Shown one piece after another: positions 49,971 to 60,964 of a stretch of 64,000 bases of DNA; within the stretch, counting starts at the first letter, position 1; each line of letters begins with the position of its first letter. Location: NCBI GenBank assembly GCA_030407315.1, contig JALQPE010002288.1, positions 32,489 through 96,488 of the forward strand, written 5' to 3'. The translations under genes were made by a program, and so were the position numbers. This stretch comes from Asparagopsis taxiformis (Eukaryota > Rhodophyta > Florideophyceae > Bonnemaisoniales > Bonnemaisoniaceae). The notes beneath the pieces are model-generated. The model saw nothing but the letters and a program-made list of their open reading frames with translations, had not been told where the DNA came from and did no database searches.

Positions 49971-52900
49971 CTAATTCCATGCTCTAAACGCTGTCCCATA
50001 ATGAACGTAGAGCTCCTGCCCCGGACGGATATCGCGGATTGCACGTACTACAATGATCTTCGGATTTTCTAGGTCCTTCGCCTTGAGCTTCTTCCCCGTC
50101 GAACCGCTGCTGTAGTTCTCGACAAACTCGACGTTGGCCATCCGCCTGGTGTCTTCCGCCGGAGTGTCCTCACCTCGCAAATACCGCGGGTCGTTGATGA
50201 ACTGCGCCGAACAGAACGGAGCCGGAACAATCCAAATTGGATGCTCGATGTTTTCGTCGTCCTCCGCTGTTGCATACAGCTTGATAGCATACATCAAGAA
50301 TGTTTCCTTCGTTATCGCCATGTGACCCTCTCCGTACGCGAACCTCATCGACTCCTTGCTCATATCAGAGTACACAACAGTTCCGTAGTATGCACATACT
50401 TCGTCACCAACATTAAATGTCTGTTCAGCGAAGAGCCCTCTTCCTGCATTTGGATGCTTAATCAGCGATGGTCGAACGCTCAATTTTTTCGCAACACAAT
50501 CGTGTGCCCGCATCACGCGAGGGTTTTCAGTTTGCAACCAGCGGCGCAGGGAAGGTGGCCAATAATGTACCGGTTTCTCCATGTGCTCGCGCGACGCAAT
50601 CGACTCTGGGCACAGCTGCCAGAGGTACTGCCGAATATATTTCGGGAACCTCTGGTACAGGGGAAGGCCAGGTGGGGGTTCGATGATCCTGCGTTCCCTC
50701 TGCGTACGCATCGTGACAGAGGGGGACGCCAAGAACTTCTCAGCACTCTGTTTCGCTTCTGTCGTGACCCTCATGTCAGTGTTGTTTGAAAGAATTACAC
50801 GTGACATGACTGCACACAGCTTTGGAAGCGATCGTACCACACACAATTTGTCCATGTCACTGCCGACGAAAACACGGTGCTCAGGCAAGCTCATAGCTGC
50901 TTTTCCCGTTGCGAAAGTGCCAGAGAATGGATCGACAACAATATCACCAGGCTGTGAATGCTGGCTGATCAACTCCATCATGAGAGCGACGCTCTTCTGC
51001 TCTGCACGAACTCTGACCGTAGCACCGGTTGTGCTCCTTGTTCGCCACACCATCTCATTCGAATCGATGGCGGGCATATTGATGGTGACGTTGCACCACG
51101 CCGGGTACGTGCCGTCCATGTATCCGTGGTTCCTATAGGCCACCATCTCGCTTCCGGTCTTGAACGGAACACCTCGCTTCCAGAAGTGGATAGCGACCTC
51201 TGCCATGTTCATGCGTTGGTACCTCTTCCGCCCCGGCATTTGATAGAGGTGCCCAGGTAGTCGGACAAACAACAGAGGTACCTCGTCAACGAAGAAAACT
51301 GAATTCCGAACGACGTCCTCCTCCTCCTCGTCCTCCTCCTCATCCGCACTTTCTTCGCCACTGTGCTGCGATGCTTCGGAGTCCGAATTCATGGACGTAA
51401 CCTCTTCTTCATCCGACCCGTCATCACTGGCAGCAGTATCGGTTGGGCCTTCTGACTGCGGTCCTTTGTACGTTTCCAAGTAATGGAACCATTCGTAGAA
51501 CTGCAAAACCGAGCAGAACACGATGCCGTGGCCACCGGGGCGCAACAGCTCGTCAAACACTTCGATGCTAGCCTGCATATCTTCTGCAGTTAGCCTGTCG
51601 TACGAAGAGTTGGAATCGTTCCTCTTACGACGAACATTGTAGGGCGGATCAGTCAGAATGAGCTGAACGTTGCCCGTGATGGGCACGTGTTCTCGGCTCT
51701 CGTCGGCACTGACCAAATCTTCGAAAGGGACGTCGTACACCCGGCAATACTGACTCATTTTCGAAAGAAAGTCCTTTGCGAGAGCCTGCCCTTCACTTTC
51801 CTGCTCTTCTGTCGCATGGGGTGACGGTGACGGGGGAGACGGCCCTTGGGCAGTAAGACTGGTCCTCCCAGGTCCAAGTTGAAGCCTGGTTGTGTGTCTT
51901 GTCGACGGAACCAAACCTCTCCCTCCTGTGTTGCGACGAGTGGGAGTGTCATCAACCGGCTTGGGGACCTTTTCTGCGTCCGCGGCTTGTGGTGCCGGGC
52001 GGAGGACAGCCATAACGTCTTCGTCGAGGGTGTCAAAATACGCTGGCAGCTTGTCCGGATTTCCGCTTGAGAAGTATATTTCCAGTGCCCCCCAGCGGTC
52101 GGACTCCGGCCAGGTGTACAGGTCCGGGTTGACGATAAGAAACTGCAACCGGTCGAAGAACTTCCTCACAAGGTCCCTAAATGCACTGTGCTGCGCACTG
52201 GTTCTTGTCTCTACTTTTCCACCATATCCATCAGGATGAGATAGGGGAGCTTTGTTGTGGTAGAGATCTAGCTTCTGCTCCATCGGTGCGAATAGACCTT
52301 CATCGAGCACGTCAAACCAATGCTCACTGCTGTCGAAAATGATGTACGGCGCCATCAACTCTTCGAAGCTGGAAAACTTTGCGGCGTAGGCCACATCGGT
52401 CCAAGCATGGTATAAAACTTGAACCACGTAACAAGCTCGATTAGTGCTTTTCCGATGGGCTGGGACGCGTGCGGCTTCGTTCCCCTCTTCGGCCGCATCT
52501 CCTATTCGGCGACGCGGCAGGTTCTTGTTGTGATTTCGGATGATAGACAACGCTTGGAAATACATCAATACCTCGAACGTTTCCGGTGGAGCAAGAACGA
52601 AGGCGCTTGGTTCCCCGCGCTGCGGCGCCTGTAGTGGCGAAGGAAGCATGTTACATCCAATAAGGAAGGTCTGCGGCACGATCCCAGAAAGGATGCAGTG
52701 CTCAACCCATTGCCCGATACGCTCATCCTGTCTTGAAAACTCGGCAATGGGTAATGCCAGACGAACAATCTGCTTGGCTCGCTCAACGTTCATCTCTGCC
52801 ATGACGATTTCGGCAACATCCGCCTCGACTCCAGCATTCTTCGAACGACCGCTGAAGGACATGCTGAGTCGACCTTGCAGCGCCACAAATTGTTCTTCCG

Positions 52901-53168
52901 TGCCCTGCGCAACCCAAGCGCCAAGGTCCGCGTATGTGAAACCTCCCGGCTTGTCCGTCAAGTCTGCGAAACTTGAGTGGGCGAATAAATCCAGCAAGAG
53001 GCGGAGGAAGTCTTTGCCAGCGAGAGTAGTTTCGCGGGCGGCGCGACCTACGTTTCGACGTGTACCCATGTCACTAGAATCCTCCCAAGGGCTAGCGGGT
53101 TCGCGCAGAATTGGCACGGTTGCGTCGTCAACGATCGGATTGCTGTTGCGCCTGCGCTTATTCGTCAT
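49971..53168 (-). CDS. Beta-class DNA adenine methyltransferase / SET domain fusion without ParB
   Basis: The protein has 1065 residues from ATG 53168 (MTNKRRRNSNP; the open frame upstream to 53426 looks non-coding). Residues about 490-770 hold the methyltransferase: motif IV LTDPPYNVRR (D507-P-P-Y510), then motif I VVDPFSGTFATG (D746), the beta-class order. A very acidic insert (SDDGSDEEE..DEEEEDVV) lies between them near 600-640. Residues 896-1065 form a SET domain: GRGLFAEQTFNVGDEV, FINDPRY in place of NHS, MANVEF and GQELYVHYG (Tyr-to-His variant of the usual DYG). Both domain order and linker RAEQK(P/S) match the fusion at 5416-8925, but no DGxHR ParB signature is present. It is the only gene of element D and lies between inverted arrays. 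DPPY suggests m6A. Confidence 0.9.
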   Translation of the reverse strand: MTNKRRRNSNPIVDDATVPILREPASPWEDSSDMGTRRNVGRAARETTLAGKDFLRLLLDLFAHSSFADLTDKPGGFTYADLGAWVAQGTEEQFVALQGRLSMSFSGRSKNAGVEADVAEIVMAEMNVERAKQIVRLALPIAEFSRQDERIGQWVEHCILSGIVPQTFLIGCNMLPSPLQAPQRGEPSAFVLAPPETFEVLMYFQALSIIRNHNKNLPRRRIGDAAEEGNEAARVPAHRKSTNRACYVVQVLYHAWTDVAYAAKFSSFEELMAPYIIFDSSEHWFDVLDEGLFAPMEQKLDLYHNKAPLSHPDGYGGKVETRTSAQHSAFRDLVRKFFDRLQFLIVNPDLYTWPESDRWGALEIYFSSGNPDKLPAYFDTLDEDVMAVLRPAPQAADAEKVPKPVDDTPTRRNTGGRGLVPSTRHTTRLQLGPGRTSLTAQGPSPPSPSPHATEEQESEGQALAKDFLSKMSQYCRVYDVPFEDLVSADESREHVPITGNVQLILTDPPYNVRRKRNDSNSSYDRLTAEDMQASIEVFDELLRPGGHGIVFCSVLQFYEWFHYLETYKGPQSEGPTDTAASDDGSDEEEVTSMNSDSEASQHSGEESADEEEDEEEEDVVRNSVFFVDEVPLLFVRLPGHLYQMPGRKRYQRMNMAEVAIHFWKRGVPFKTGSEMVAYRNHGYMDGTYPAWCNVTINMPAIDSNEMVWRTRSTTGATVRVRAEQKSVALMMELISQHSQPGDIVVDPFSGTFATGKAAMSLPEHRVFVGSDMDKLCVVRSLPKLCAVMSRVILSNNTDMRVTTEAKQSAEKFLASPSVTMRTQRERRIIEPPPGLPLYQRFPKYIRQYLWQLCPESIASREHMEKPVHYWPPSLRRWLQTENPRVMRAHDCVAKKLSVRPSLIKHPNAGRGLFAEQTFNVGDEVCAYYGTVVYSDMSKESMRFAYGEGHMAITKETFLMYAIKLYATAEDDENIEHPIWIVPAPFCSAQFINDPRYLRGEDTPAEDTRRMANVEFVENYSSGSTGKKLKAKDLENPKIIVVRAIRDIRPGQELYVHYGTAFRAWN

Positions 53169-55377
53169 AATGGAATGAGTGGAAAATTCGGTACAGGATG
53201 GCGACCGCTCGGCGAGACAGTCAAATTTGACGACGTATCTCGTGACGTTTGCACTCTTTCGTGAGGAACACTGGTTGATATCGAACGGAACAGAGTATAC
53301 GGGTACACAGCACTGGAAAGGTCTTGAAACCCGTAACCGGTGTAGGTAATAAGTTGTGACGGATACGTGGTAGAGAAAAAATTTTAAAAAGATTGTGATT
53401 CCCTGCCTTTGAGTGTTGTACTGCAAGGCCGCCAGTCACATAGGTTGACACAGGTGCCTCACGCTTACCAGGTGAGCGACATCCGGACGGCCACTGGACG
53501 TGGGGATGTCCGACTCAGATGCATTGCTGGCCAGCCCAGAAATTCTACAATTTCGGGCAGAAAAAATATTGCAAAAAACATCGATTTCGGCGGTCGATTG
53601 TGCCGTACGGCACACCCCCATCTCAAAAACATGTTCACATGTGCATGTTTTTGAGAATAGCCCAAATTTTAATTCAAAGCAGGATGCAGATATTCGTCTT
53701 CTACCATTGTCAGAACACATTCGTATAACCACATTTGGAGAACCTGAGCCCAGAGCTATCGGTTTTGGCGGGAGCTAAGCCATATCTCATATAATCAGTA
53801 ACTACTTCCCGCCAGCTGAGTGGTGGAACCCCTGCTATTTCTACCAACGAGACATACGGGGTGTCAACTCGGCAATCGTATATGATTTGGGTGCTAAATT
53901 TATTCAAGAGACGAATGGGCTTCGAAAAGGAGCCCAACTACGTCTACTTGTGATCCATGGGTATAGGACTATTCTATTCTTCTCCAGGCTTCCACCGTAG
54001 CCGCCTCCTCCGCCTCCGTTAATGGAAAGAATATCCGAACCGCACCTCAACATGTTCTTCATGTGATCCATGGGTACTGACATCTCACATGCTCTCCAGG
54101 CTTCCACCGTAGCCGCCTCCTCCGCCTCCGTTAATGGCAACAATATCCAAACTGGACCTCTACATGTTTTTCTTGTGATCCATGGGTACTGACATCTCAC
54201 ATGTTCTCCAGGCTTCCTCCAAAGCCGCCACCTCCACCTCCGTTAATGGAAAGAATACCCGAACCGCAGGCTTCCTCCATAGCCGCCTCCACCTCCGTTA
54301 ATGGCAAAAACATCTCACCGGGCTGAAAACGGACGGACGACATTGGGTTCGTTCCGCTGCGTAGACGTTTAGAATCTTGTTAGAAAAAAGTAAACGAAAG
54401 AGAATGACATCTCATCTCTGTCGCAATATGTTCCATTTTCAAGTTCTCGGGTTCCACACCCATCAAGGCCTGGATCGAACCCTCTTCGATGGATAGGACA
54501 AATAGTGGAAGGCTTTTAAGCCTGTGACCAAGCGGCTATTGATTGGTTGGAGGAAGGAAATTACAGAGGAAATTTAGCTGAGTACGGTGCTCGCGATAGC
54601 TGTTAGGTTAAAGTCAAATATGTGTTTCGATTATTTTTCGTACGAAAATGTCTTGCAAAAGACGATGCTTTGTCGTTCTCCTGGAGGGAGTCCGTTGCAT
54701 TGCACTCAATTCGAGAGCATCGTCATGAAGGAGAGGATTCTTTCTGCTTGTTAGAATCGGTTTAGAGCACATAGCTAATGCATTACTGGCCAGCCCAGAA
54801 ATTGTAGAATTTCGGGCAGCAAAAATATTGTAAAAAACCTTGATTTGGGCGGCCGATTGTGCCGTACGGCACACCCCCATTTCAAAAACATGTTCACATG
54901 TGCATGTTTTTGAGAATAGCCCAAATTTTAATTCAAATCAGGGTGTCTAATTTGGCCACAACGGCCCCAGGAACCGACCGCCGCCCCGAGCGGGGTCATC
55001 ACTGGCTTCTGTAAGCACCAACTGTAAGGCTAAATGGCGTCTGACGAAGGGTCAATTTCAGGCTCAATACGCCAGGGACAGGTCTTGGTCCTTGTTCCAT
55101 CATGGTCCCGCCCCGCTCTCTCACGACCAACCTGAAATGGACGTCCGGTGGATGTCCAGCTCGATTGCATTGCTGGCCAGCCCAGAAATTCTAAAATTTC
55201 GGGCACAAAAAAATATTGCAAAAAACATCGATTTGGGCGGTCGATTGTGCCGTACGGCACACCCCCATCTCAAAAACATGTTCACATGTGCATGTTTTTG
55301 AGAATAGCCCAAATTTTAATTCAAATCAGGACGTCTTCCGGACATAGGGGTGCTCGCGGCCTAGCTCGACAGCTGTA
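53169..55377. repeat. Right part of element D: inverted D-type units and 112-bp repeats
   Basis: Inverted D-type hairpin cores lie at 53622-53655, 54881-54914 (one mismatch) and 55269-55302. The first unit (about 53500-53680) is incomplete. Between them, 53951-54310 holds a 112-bp tandem repeat (three copies starting TGATCCATGGGTA at 53951, 54063 and 54176, plus a partial). 54370-54770 shows nothing recognisable. No gene is supported; the small minus-strand ORFs come from the repeats. Confidence 0.75.
53951..54310. repeat. 112-bp tandem repeat, three copies plus a partial
   Basis: Units start TGATCCATGGGTA at 53951, 54063 and 54176 and contain CCGCCTCCTCCGCCTCCGTT. The ORF at 53904-54200 (minus) is an artefact of the repeat. 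Confidence 0.8.
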
Positions 55378-55563
55378 ATTGTACCTCATTAAATACTGTT
55401 GATGACTGCCTACCGTATACAATCTGGGCTGTTGGCGTATTATCCGGTACTTGACCTGACCTGAACGTTCATCGCAGACCGTTGTGGTTACCGACACTAT
55501 ACAGCAATCTTTTTTGTATCTCGTGCAACTCAATCGTTCCATCGCTTCCGGGAAAGCTTCATT

Positions 55564-57848
55564 ATGCCGCCGCGTATTGCGAAGAAAGCTCCAAAGCCTC
55601 CGGGCCTCCAGAAAACCCGGTCAGCAGCTGCTGTATCGAGTGCCCGACAATCCCGTGCGAAGAAGCGGTCTGGGCCTACCGGCAGCATTGAACCGCGGTC
55701 CGGTAGTCGCAAGACGGACCGGCGCAGAACTGGGGATCCGCAGCGAGAAAGTGAGGAAGGAGGAACGGCGCGGAGAGAGATGGGGCTTGACCGAGGCAAG
55801 CGTGCTCGCAGGGACAGTGAACATCATGATGATGACATGATAGTGGCTCAAAACATGTTGGAATTGCGGCAGAGTGCTATGGCAAAGGTAGTTCCTCCCG
55901 GGTTGGCAGATGCGGAGGTGCTGCAGACGGAGTCCCAGCCGGGGGTTCCGAGACACTGGAGGCTGTGACCCCCACTGCGCCAACTATGCCGAGTACATCA
56001 GCCCCAGCAGGTAATGCAGTCAGGGACCCGAGGATAGCGGCAAGGGATGTTGTTTCTGAGCAACGTTCACAGGATGCCAACTATCATCGGCGGTCAGGTG
56101 GTACTGAGGGGAGAGAGCAGCCGGAGTGCGGGCCTCGTCACAACAGAGTGTCATTGGTGCCAAATATGCGCGTAACGCCCCCGCGACGTCAGGCTATTGG
56201 CGATGGAGGACATCATATTCCCGATAGCGTGGGAGATGGGGGGACGGTGAGGGCAGAGAGGTTGCATCCGCCGGAATCCATCGATTTAATGGCGAGTCGC
56301 ATCAATGCGCAGAAGAAGAAGATCGCGGAGCTGGAAAAAAAAGTGTTTAGCCAGGACATAGCAAACAAGGCGCTCACCACGGAGATTGTTGCGTTGGAGG
56401 CTAAGGTGAAGACTCTGCAGGCGGAAAATGCCAGCCTTACTGCAATTGCGAGAACAGGTAGAATCAGTGATCACGGTGGCGGTAAGTCGAAAATACAGAA
56501 AGCCATTCCTGTGAAATACCTTGGAGTTCTTAGGGCGGTTGAGGAAAACCTGACAAAGTGGTGCAAGAACGAGACTATGGAGCTGGACCCTATAGCGGAA
56601 CAAACGCAGAGACGTTGGACTGGACGTACCATCGAGGTAGAGCCGGTAGAAGGGGCACTTTGGAGCGAAAACGGTGTAGGATATATTGCTACCCCTCCGG
56701 GCTATATCATCAAGAATCTGCAGTGGTATACACCTTCGTACAGGGACGAGAGTGATCTGCTGAATGACTTGGTGCGACACGTACTGCGTCAAAGTCCGTG
56801 GTGTGATGTGTTTTCCGATGAGGAGCAGCGTGTGTGCTGTCAAGAGGCTGTGGCGGGGAGCAAGGAATTGAAAGTGAAGGTGACGCAGAAACTGTCCGAC
56901 GTGATGAGTGCACGGAAGCGTAATGCGAGGGACAGATTGTTCGGTTCGCTGGGGTACACGAAATTAATGTCTAGATGCACGATGCTGACGACGCGAGCTG
57001 AGATGGACGAGCGAGAGGAACAAAAGCGCGAAGCGTCTGAGAAGCTTTTGAAACGGGAAAGTAACGGTGATTTGGATATGGGGAGGTGGCGAACGGCACC
57101 GTTCTCAGAGCTGCGATACAGCAAAGGCTTGGTTCCTGACAGCTTCGAAATGGAAGTGAATGGTGATGCATGGTTTAACAACCGAGTAGCTGTGAATGTG
57201 CTGGACATCTTCAGGGGTTATTCGATACGACCAGAACAAGTAATGGACATAGAGACGAGCATACTAACGCTGGCGCGCCTGGATGCTTGGCTAGTGACTA
57301 CTGTGGAGTGTTTGGATGAACCGAAGGGGAAAGGAGGTGCACGGCAGAAGGAGTTTACAAGGCGGTACAGTCAATATGTGGGGGTAGCTTTTCAGCAATT
57401 AGTTGGTATGGTGGTGTACTGCATGTCTTGTCTCCAAGGCTCGCAAGCAAGGGAAGAAACGGACGTTGTCGAGAGCGAACAGCGGACTAGTGCACAGTCA
57501 CGGCATGTGTTTGCAAGCCGTACTGTGACGAGAGAGGCTGTTGAAGTGTGGCAAAGCGGAGAGGGGTCTGGAATTGTTCATGTCGTTGATGATGTAAACC
57601 GCTGCTCATCACTTGTTCTAGTGTCCGAGGATTGGATTCAATCGCATATTACGTCAAACCTCGGTGCTGTAATGGATTGTGTGATTGCGCAAGGACTAAT
57701 TGGCGCAGAACTTTTCGTCGTTGACCCATATGCTGGACACCTGACTGCAAACCTGAATGTCGAAATCAATGCCCCACAGTATGGGGGCATGGAGCGGCGC
57801 CATGCAGCCACTGCTGATAACGGTTTTGGCGTAATGGAGGATGGTTGA
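55564..57848 (+). CDS. Coiled-coil transposon protein, element C copy, with apparent -1 frameshift
   Basis: Two overlapping frames read as one protein of about 760 residues. Frame one starts at ATG 55564 (MPPRIAKKAPKPPGLQK, basic) and runs to a stop at 55966-55968. Frame two is coding-like from about 55900 (DGVPAGGSETLEAVT) and runs to 57848. A -1 shift between about 55890 and 55940, a sequencing or real indel, or a very small intron would join them. Frame two has a clear coiled coil (INAQKKKIAELEKKVFSQ, then LEAKVKTLQAENASL) and a later ARKRNARDRLFGSLGY plus ETSILTLARLDAWLVTTV. These match the two conserved segments of the coiled-coil proteins in elements A and B. Function unknown. It is convergent with the transposase (77 bp apart). 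Confidence 0.65.
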
Positions 57849-57925
57849 AATTAGTGCAGTAAATGTGACGTTGACTAGAAGGTTTATCATGTAGTACATT
57901 ATCAATAGAGTGCTGCGATTTAGAT

Positions 57926-60900
57926 TTATTCTTCTTCATTATCATCTGTGAATTGGTAATCAGTGTTGGTGTAGAAGCGGTTGAGATAGAAACGGTGGTC
58001 CGACCAGTGCATTTGTTTCGTAAATGGCTTGACTGGAAAGTTACTTCGTACGATGTGCACGGTGCCAGATATAGTAGATGCAGGAATGAGGTCAAACCAA
58101 GGACCACCTGCACTGTGGGATGCAGTGTCATTGCTGTCAACGGATCCGTTGTCCGGGTCCCATGTGGACCACTTTAAACAAATGCACCCAAGTGATTTTT
58201 CCACAGCGGTTTTTGGGGCAAAGCAGGTCATATACTGAACGAAAGCGAGTTCTACAGGTTGAAACAGGTTTGGAGACTGCAGGCGTACCAGTGCCAGGAC
58301 GCGCCCTACCCATATGGTTCTGTAGTCATCGGCAGTTCCGGAGATGACGACAAAGGAGTACTGCGATCTCTTTGCGGGGCCGAACGATGAAGTTGCAAAG
58401 ACGCGCTGCTGCTTGTGCCTCGACACGTTTGTGGGGCGAAGCATGCCACTGTGCGGGTCAAAGTCGTCGGCATCTGGGACGTACCCTCCCATGACGTAGG
58501 CGGACTTTACCACGGTGACGGAAATGTCCATGTCATGTATTGGAGGGCCTTCTGCCGTGGCGCGCAGTCTAGCGAGGGTGAGGAACGCTTGTGCAGCTGT
58601 GTCACCGAGTTGCTGGAATAGCGTTATGGTGCCAGACGGGAACGAGGAGTTGTGCAGCGGCAAAAGAGTGGCAGGATCGGGCTGTCCGTCGATATCTGCA
58701 ACGAGGAGGGTTGCATCGGGCAGCAGGGAGGCAAAGTCGTGCAGTGCAACGGTGAATCCGTCGCGAACGAGTACTGCACCGTCTGTGGGCGATATCATGC
58801 GTGCGTTTCCCAATGTGTTCGATGGGGTATGACCAGTTGGAGTGGCCAAGGAGAATTCCATGTGGCGAATAGTCTCTTCCATGGCTGTGGAGCGCCTTCG
58901 AGAGGTTTTCCTATAACTCTGTTTGAACAGAAGATGCGAGTGTTCGTAGGGGCCTGCATCAATGTGTTCCAGGGCGCCATATCTCTGCAAGTCACCGGGA
59001 AGATGGTCTAGAAGATGGAACTTGAAAGTTTTGAGACCTGTGGTGTGGAATGGGCCGAGGGTGGAGAGCATTGATTGTTTGAAATAGGAAATGGAGTTCT
59101 GGAGGCTTTCTAGTTCGGCGGCAGTCCAGTGCTTGATGCGACCGCGTTTCATGACCCATGCGACGAGGTCAGAGTATTGCGTGCAGATGGAAGTGAGGGG
59201 GGCTGTATCTACTTCGTCACAGCATGTGTCAATGAATGCTGCGATGAAAGGGAACACCATGTCGACATGGTGATAGTCTTTGGCTGCGAGCATGCCGCGT
59301 ATGCCGTCCTCCGTGAAGAGGCCGTTCAAATTGGTGCCCTTCTCACCCTTGGAGAAGTCGACATGAAGACCGGTGATGTAGTAGTCGCGTTCGATAGCGG
59401 ACAGAATGCTGTTTGAGCCGGCGAGGATGGATTTTTTCACCTTCTTGAAGGTGCGAGGTGTCCCGGAATGGGAGGCAGTGGTGGTGAGGTCTGGGGAGCT
59501 GAGGCGGTGGACAATGCACTGTTTGATGAGCTTTGAGATGCCGAGGTGGAGATTGTGCAGAGGCTCGAAGGAGAAAATGTTGTAGGGGTCTAGGGGACTG
59601 TTGGTGGGTAAAAGAGCGGTCGATTCGAGGACAGAGTGTTGTTCGAGGAGGGAGAGAGCTTCGAGCGGAGCAGTTGTATGCTCCTGAGCGCTCTCTTGGC
59701 GTGCAGAGCGTGTATCATCGAGGGAGCGGGGCTGGTGTGGCGCGCTGGATTCAAGTTGAGTGGCGGGGATGTAGCAGCGGTGGCAGGGATGTGTGGTGGT
59801 AGTGCTGTTGCGAGTGCATGAGAGCTCTTTGGCCTCTGGAAAGTCGCAGCAATAATTGGCTAGGATGGGAAAGCATTGGCGGGCAGTTGCAGTGGAGTCT
59901 GTGCAGGGGAACCCGGAAGAGAACGCGGTGGATAGGGACGAAAACACTTTTTCGAGTGCTTTATGAAGAATATCAATTTTGCGAGCGCGACTAGCAGAAC
60001 TAGAGGTTGTCGGCATTTCATCACCGAACAAGGCGTTGGACGAAGGGTTAACAATGTACGGAAGATACCCGACGATGGTGAGGCCGGTACGGATGCAGTG
60101 GCGACGGAGGGGGGCGGAGAAGTTGAGCAGTGTGACGTGTATGGGGTATGCGACGATTGCGGAGCTCTTGAGGCTTGTGCTGCTCTTGTCGGAGTACACT
60201 TGGAGGAGGCCGGCAAAGGAGGAAGCGGTGGGATCATTTTCCTCTGCCCATACGACCTGTGGATCTTCCGAGAGCTGCACGCGCTGTCTAGTAACCTGGT
60301 GCAGCGTTTTCGCGAATTCTGTGTGTAGGGGATGAGAAAATATTGCGGTGCCGTCTGGGGCGGTCTGTGGGGAGGGGTGGAAGAGAGTATTTTGGTCGTT
60401 AGCCAGTGCTAACTGCCTGCGGAGCATGTCGACTGGGTCGCGGAGGTACAGCTGTGCCGAGTACTTACCAGTTTTGTCTGGAATGATGTGGCTCTTGTAA
60501 CCTTCGGTGCGGAAATGTGTTTCGACCATGGAAGCGGTAACGTGGCGACATTCTTCTACGGTGCGAACGGCGCTGTTGAACTTTTCTAGGGAGAATGCGG
60601 GGTCTTGTAGGATGGTGATGACTTCGCTCACGCGGCCAGCGCCGGCCTTGTACTCGAGGGTTGTGAGACTGGCGGCGAGGGATTGCACGAGGAGGTCTGC
60701 GCGGGAGGGGGTTGAGGTTGGTGGCAGTGAAGCGTCACAGGGTGAGTCGCTGGAGGAAGCACGACCAGATTCTGGGTCTGGGGAGCTGGGTTGCGGGGAA
60801 TCATGGTCGCCGTTTCGAGCAGGCTCATGGGTGACGGCAGGGACACGAGCGTTGTTGAAATGTTGGGGAGAGGGGTTGAAACGGTAGCGACACGTTCGCT

Positions 60901-60964
60901 CATGCAGCGCGAGCGCATAAGCATCTACGCAGTAGTAGAAGCACCCTTCATACTTGCATTCCAT
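57926..60964 (-). CDS. Plavaka/Tnp2-like transposase of element C
   Basis: The protein has 1012 residues from ATG 60964. The N-terminus MECKYEGCFYYCVDAYALAL..HERTC is zinc-finger-like. The core has HCIRTGLTIVGYLPYIVNPS, DFPEAKELSCTRN followed by HPCHRC, SPLDPYNIFSFEPLHNLHLG with ISKLIKQCI, and FKFHLLDHLPGDLQRYGALE followed by YEHSHLLFKQSYRKTSRR. This order of blocks is that of Plavaka-type transposases and fits a giant DNA transposon. It is strongly diverged from the transposase of element B, so the two elements are separate lineages. The C-terminal 250 residues are less conserved. Candidate catalytic acids cannot be fixed by eye. Confidence 0.8.
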   Translation of the reverse strand: MECKYEGCFYYCVDAYALALHERTCRYRFNPSPQHFNNARVPAVTHEPARNGDHDSPQPSSPDPESGRASSSDSPCDASLPPTSTPSRADLLVQSLAASLTTLEYKAGAGRVSEVITILQDPAFSLEKFNSAVRTVEECRHVTASMVETHFRTEGYKSHIIPDKTGKYSAQLYLRDPVDMLRRQLALANDQNTLFHPSPQTAPDGTAIFSHPLHTEFAKTLHQVTRQRVQLSEDPQVVWAEENDPTASSFAGLLQVYSDKSSTSLKSSAIVAYPIHVTLLNFSAPLRRHCIRTGLTIVGYLPYIVNPSSNALFGDEMPTTSSSASRARKIDILHKALEKVFSSLSTAFSSGFPCTDSTATARQCFPILANYCCDFPEAKELSCTRNSTTTTHPCHRCYIPATQLESSAPHQPRSLDDTRSARQESAQEHTTAPLEALSLLEQHSVLESTALLPTNSPLDPYNIFSFEPLHNLHLGISKLIKQCIVHRLSSPDLTTTASHSGTPRTFKKVKKSILAGSNSILSAIERDYYITGLHVDFSKGEKGTNLNGLFTEDGIRGMLAAKDYHHVDMVFPFIAAFIDTCCDEVDTAPLTSICTQYSDLVAWVMKRGRIKHWTAAELESLQNSISYFKQSMLSTLGPFHTTGLKTFKFHLLDHLPGDLQRYGALEHIDAGPYEHSHLLFKQSYRKTSRRRSTAMEETIRHMEFSLATPTGHTPSNTLGNARMISPTDGAVLVRDGFTVALHDFASLLPDATLLVADIDGQPDPATLLPLHNSSFPSGTITLFQQLGDTAAQAFLTLARLRATAEGPPIHDMDISVTVVKSAYVMGGYVPDADDFDPHSGMLRPTNVSRHKQQRVFATSSFGPAKRSQYSFVVISGTADDYRTIWVGRVLALVRLQSPNLFQPVELAFVQYMTCFAPKTAVEKSLGCICLKWSTWDPDNGSVDSNDTASHSAGGPWFDLIPASTISGTVHIVRSNFPVKPFTKQMHWSDHRFYLNRFYTNTDYQFTDDNEEE

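Larger units (their letters stand above)
48594..55377. mobile_element. Element D: 6.8-kb element with one methyltransferase-SET gene and inverted terminal arrays
   Basis: Left end TACAGCTGTCAAGCTAGGC at 48594; right end, read inverted, TACAGCTGTCGAGCTAGGC ending at 55377. Similarity continues inward (GCGAGCACCCCT, then the CTGATTTGAATTAAAATTTGG unit). Flanks are AT on both sides (48592-48593 and 55378-55379), a possible 2-bp duplication. The arrays of D-type units are in plus orientation on the left and inverted on the right. It encodes no transposase, so it would depend on another element for movement. Confidence 0.65.

Noticed and set aside
53169..53426. Upstream extension of the methyltransferase-SET ORF
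   Set aside because: The 86 codons before ATG 53168 have no resemblance to the homologue and overlap a 5' flank with random composition.
54455..54545. Possible tRNA on the minus strand (GGTTCGATCC T-loop-like)
   Set aside because: T-stem bases do not pair and no cloverleaf with acceptor and anticodon stems could be drawn.
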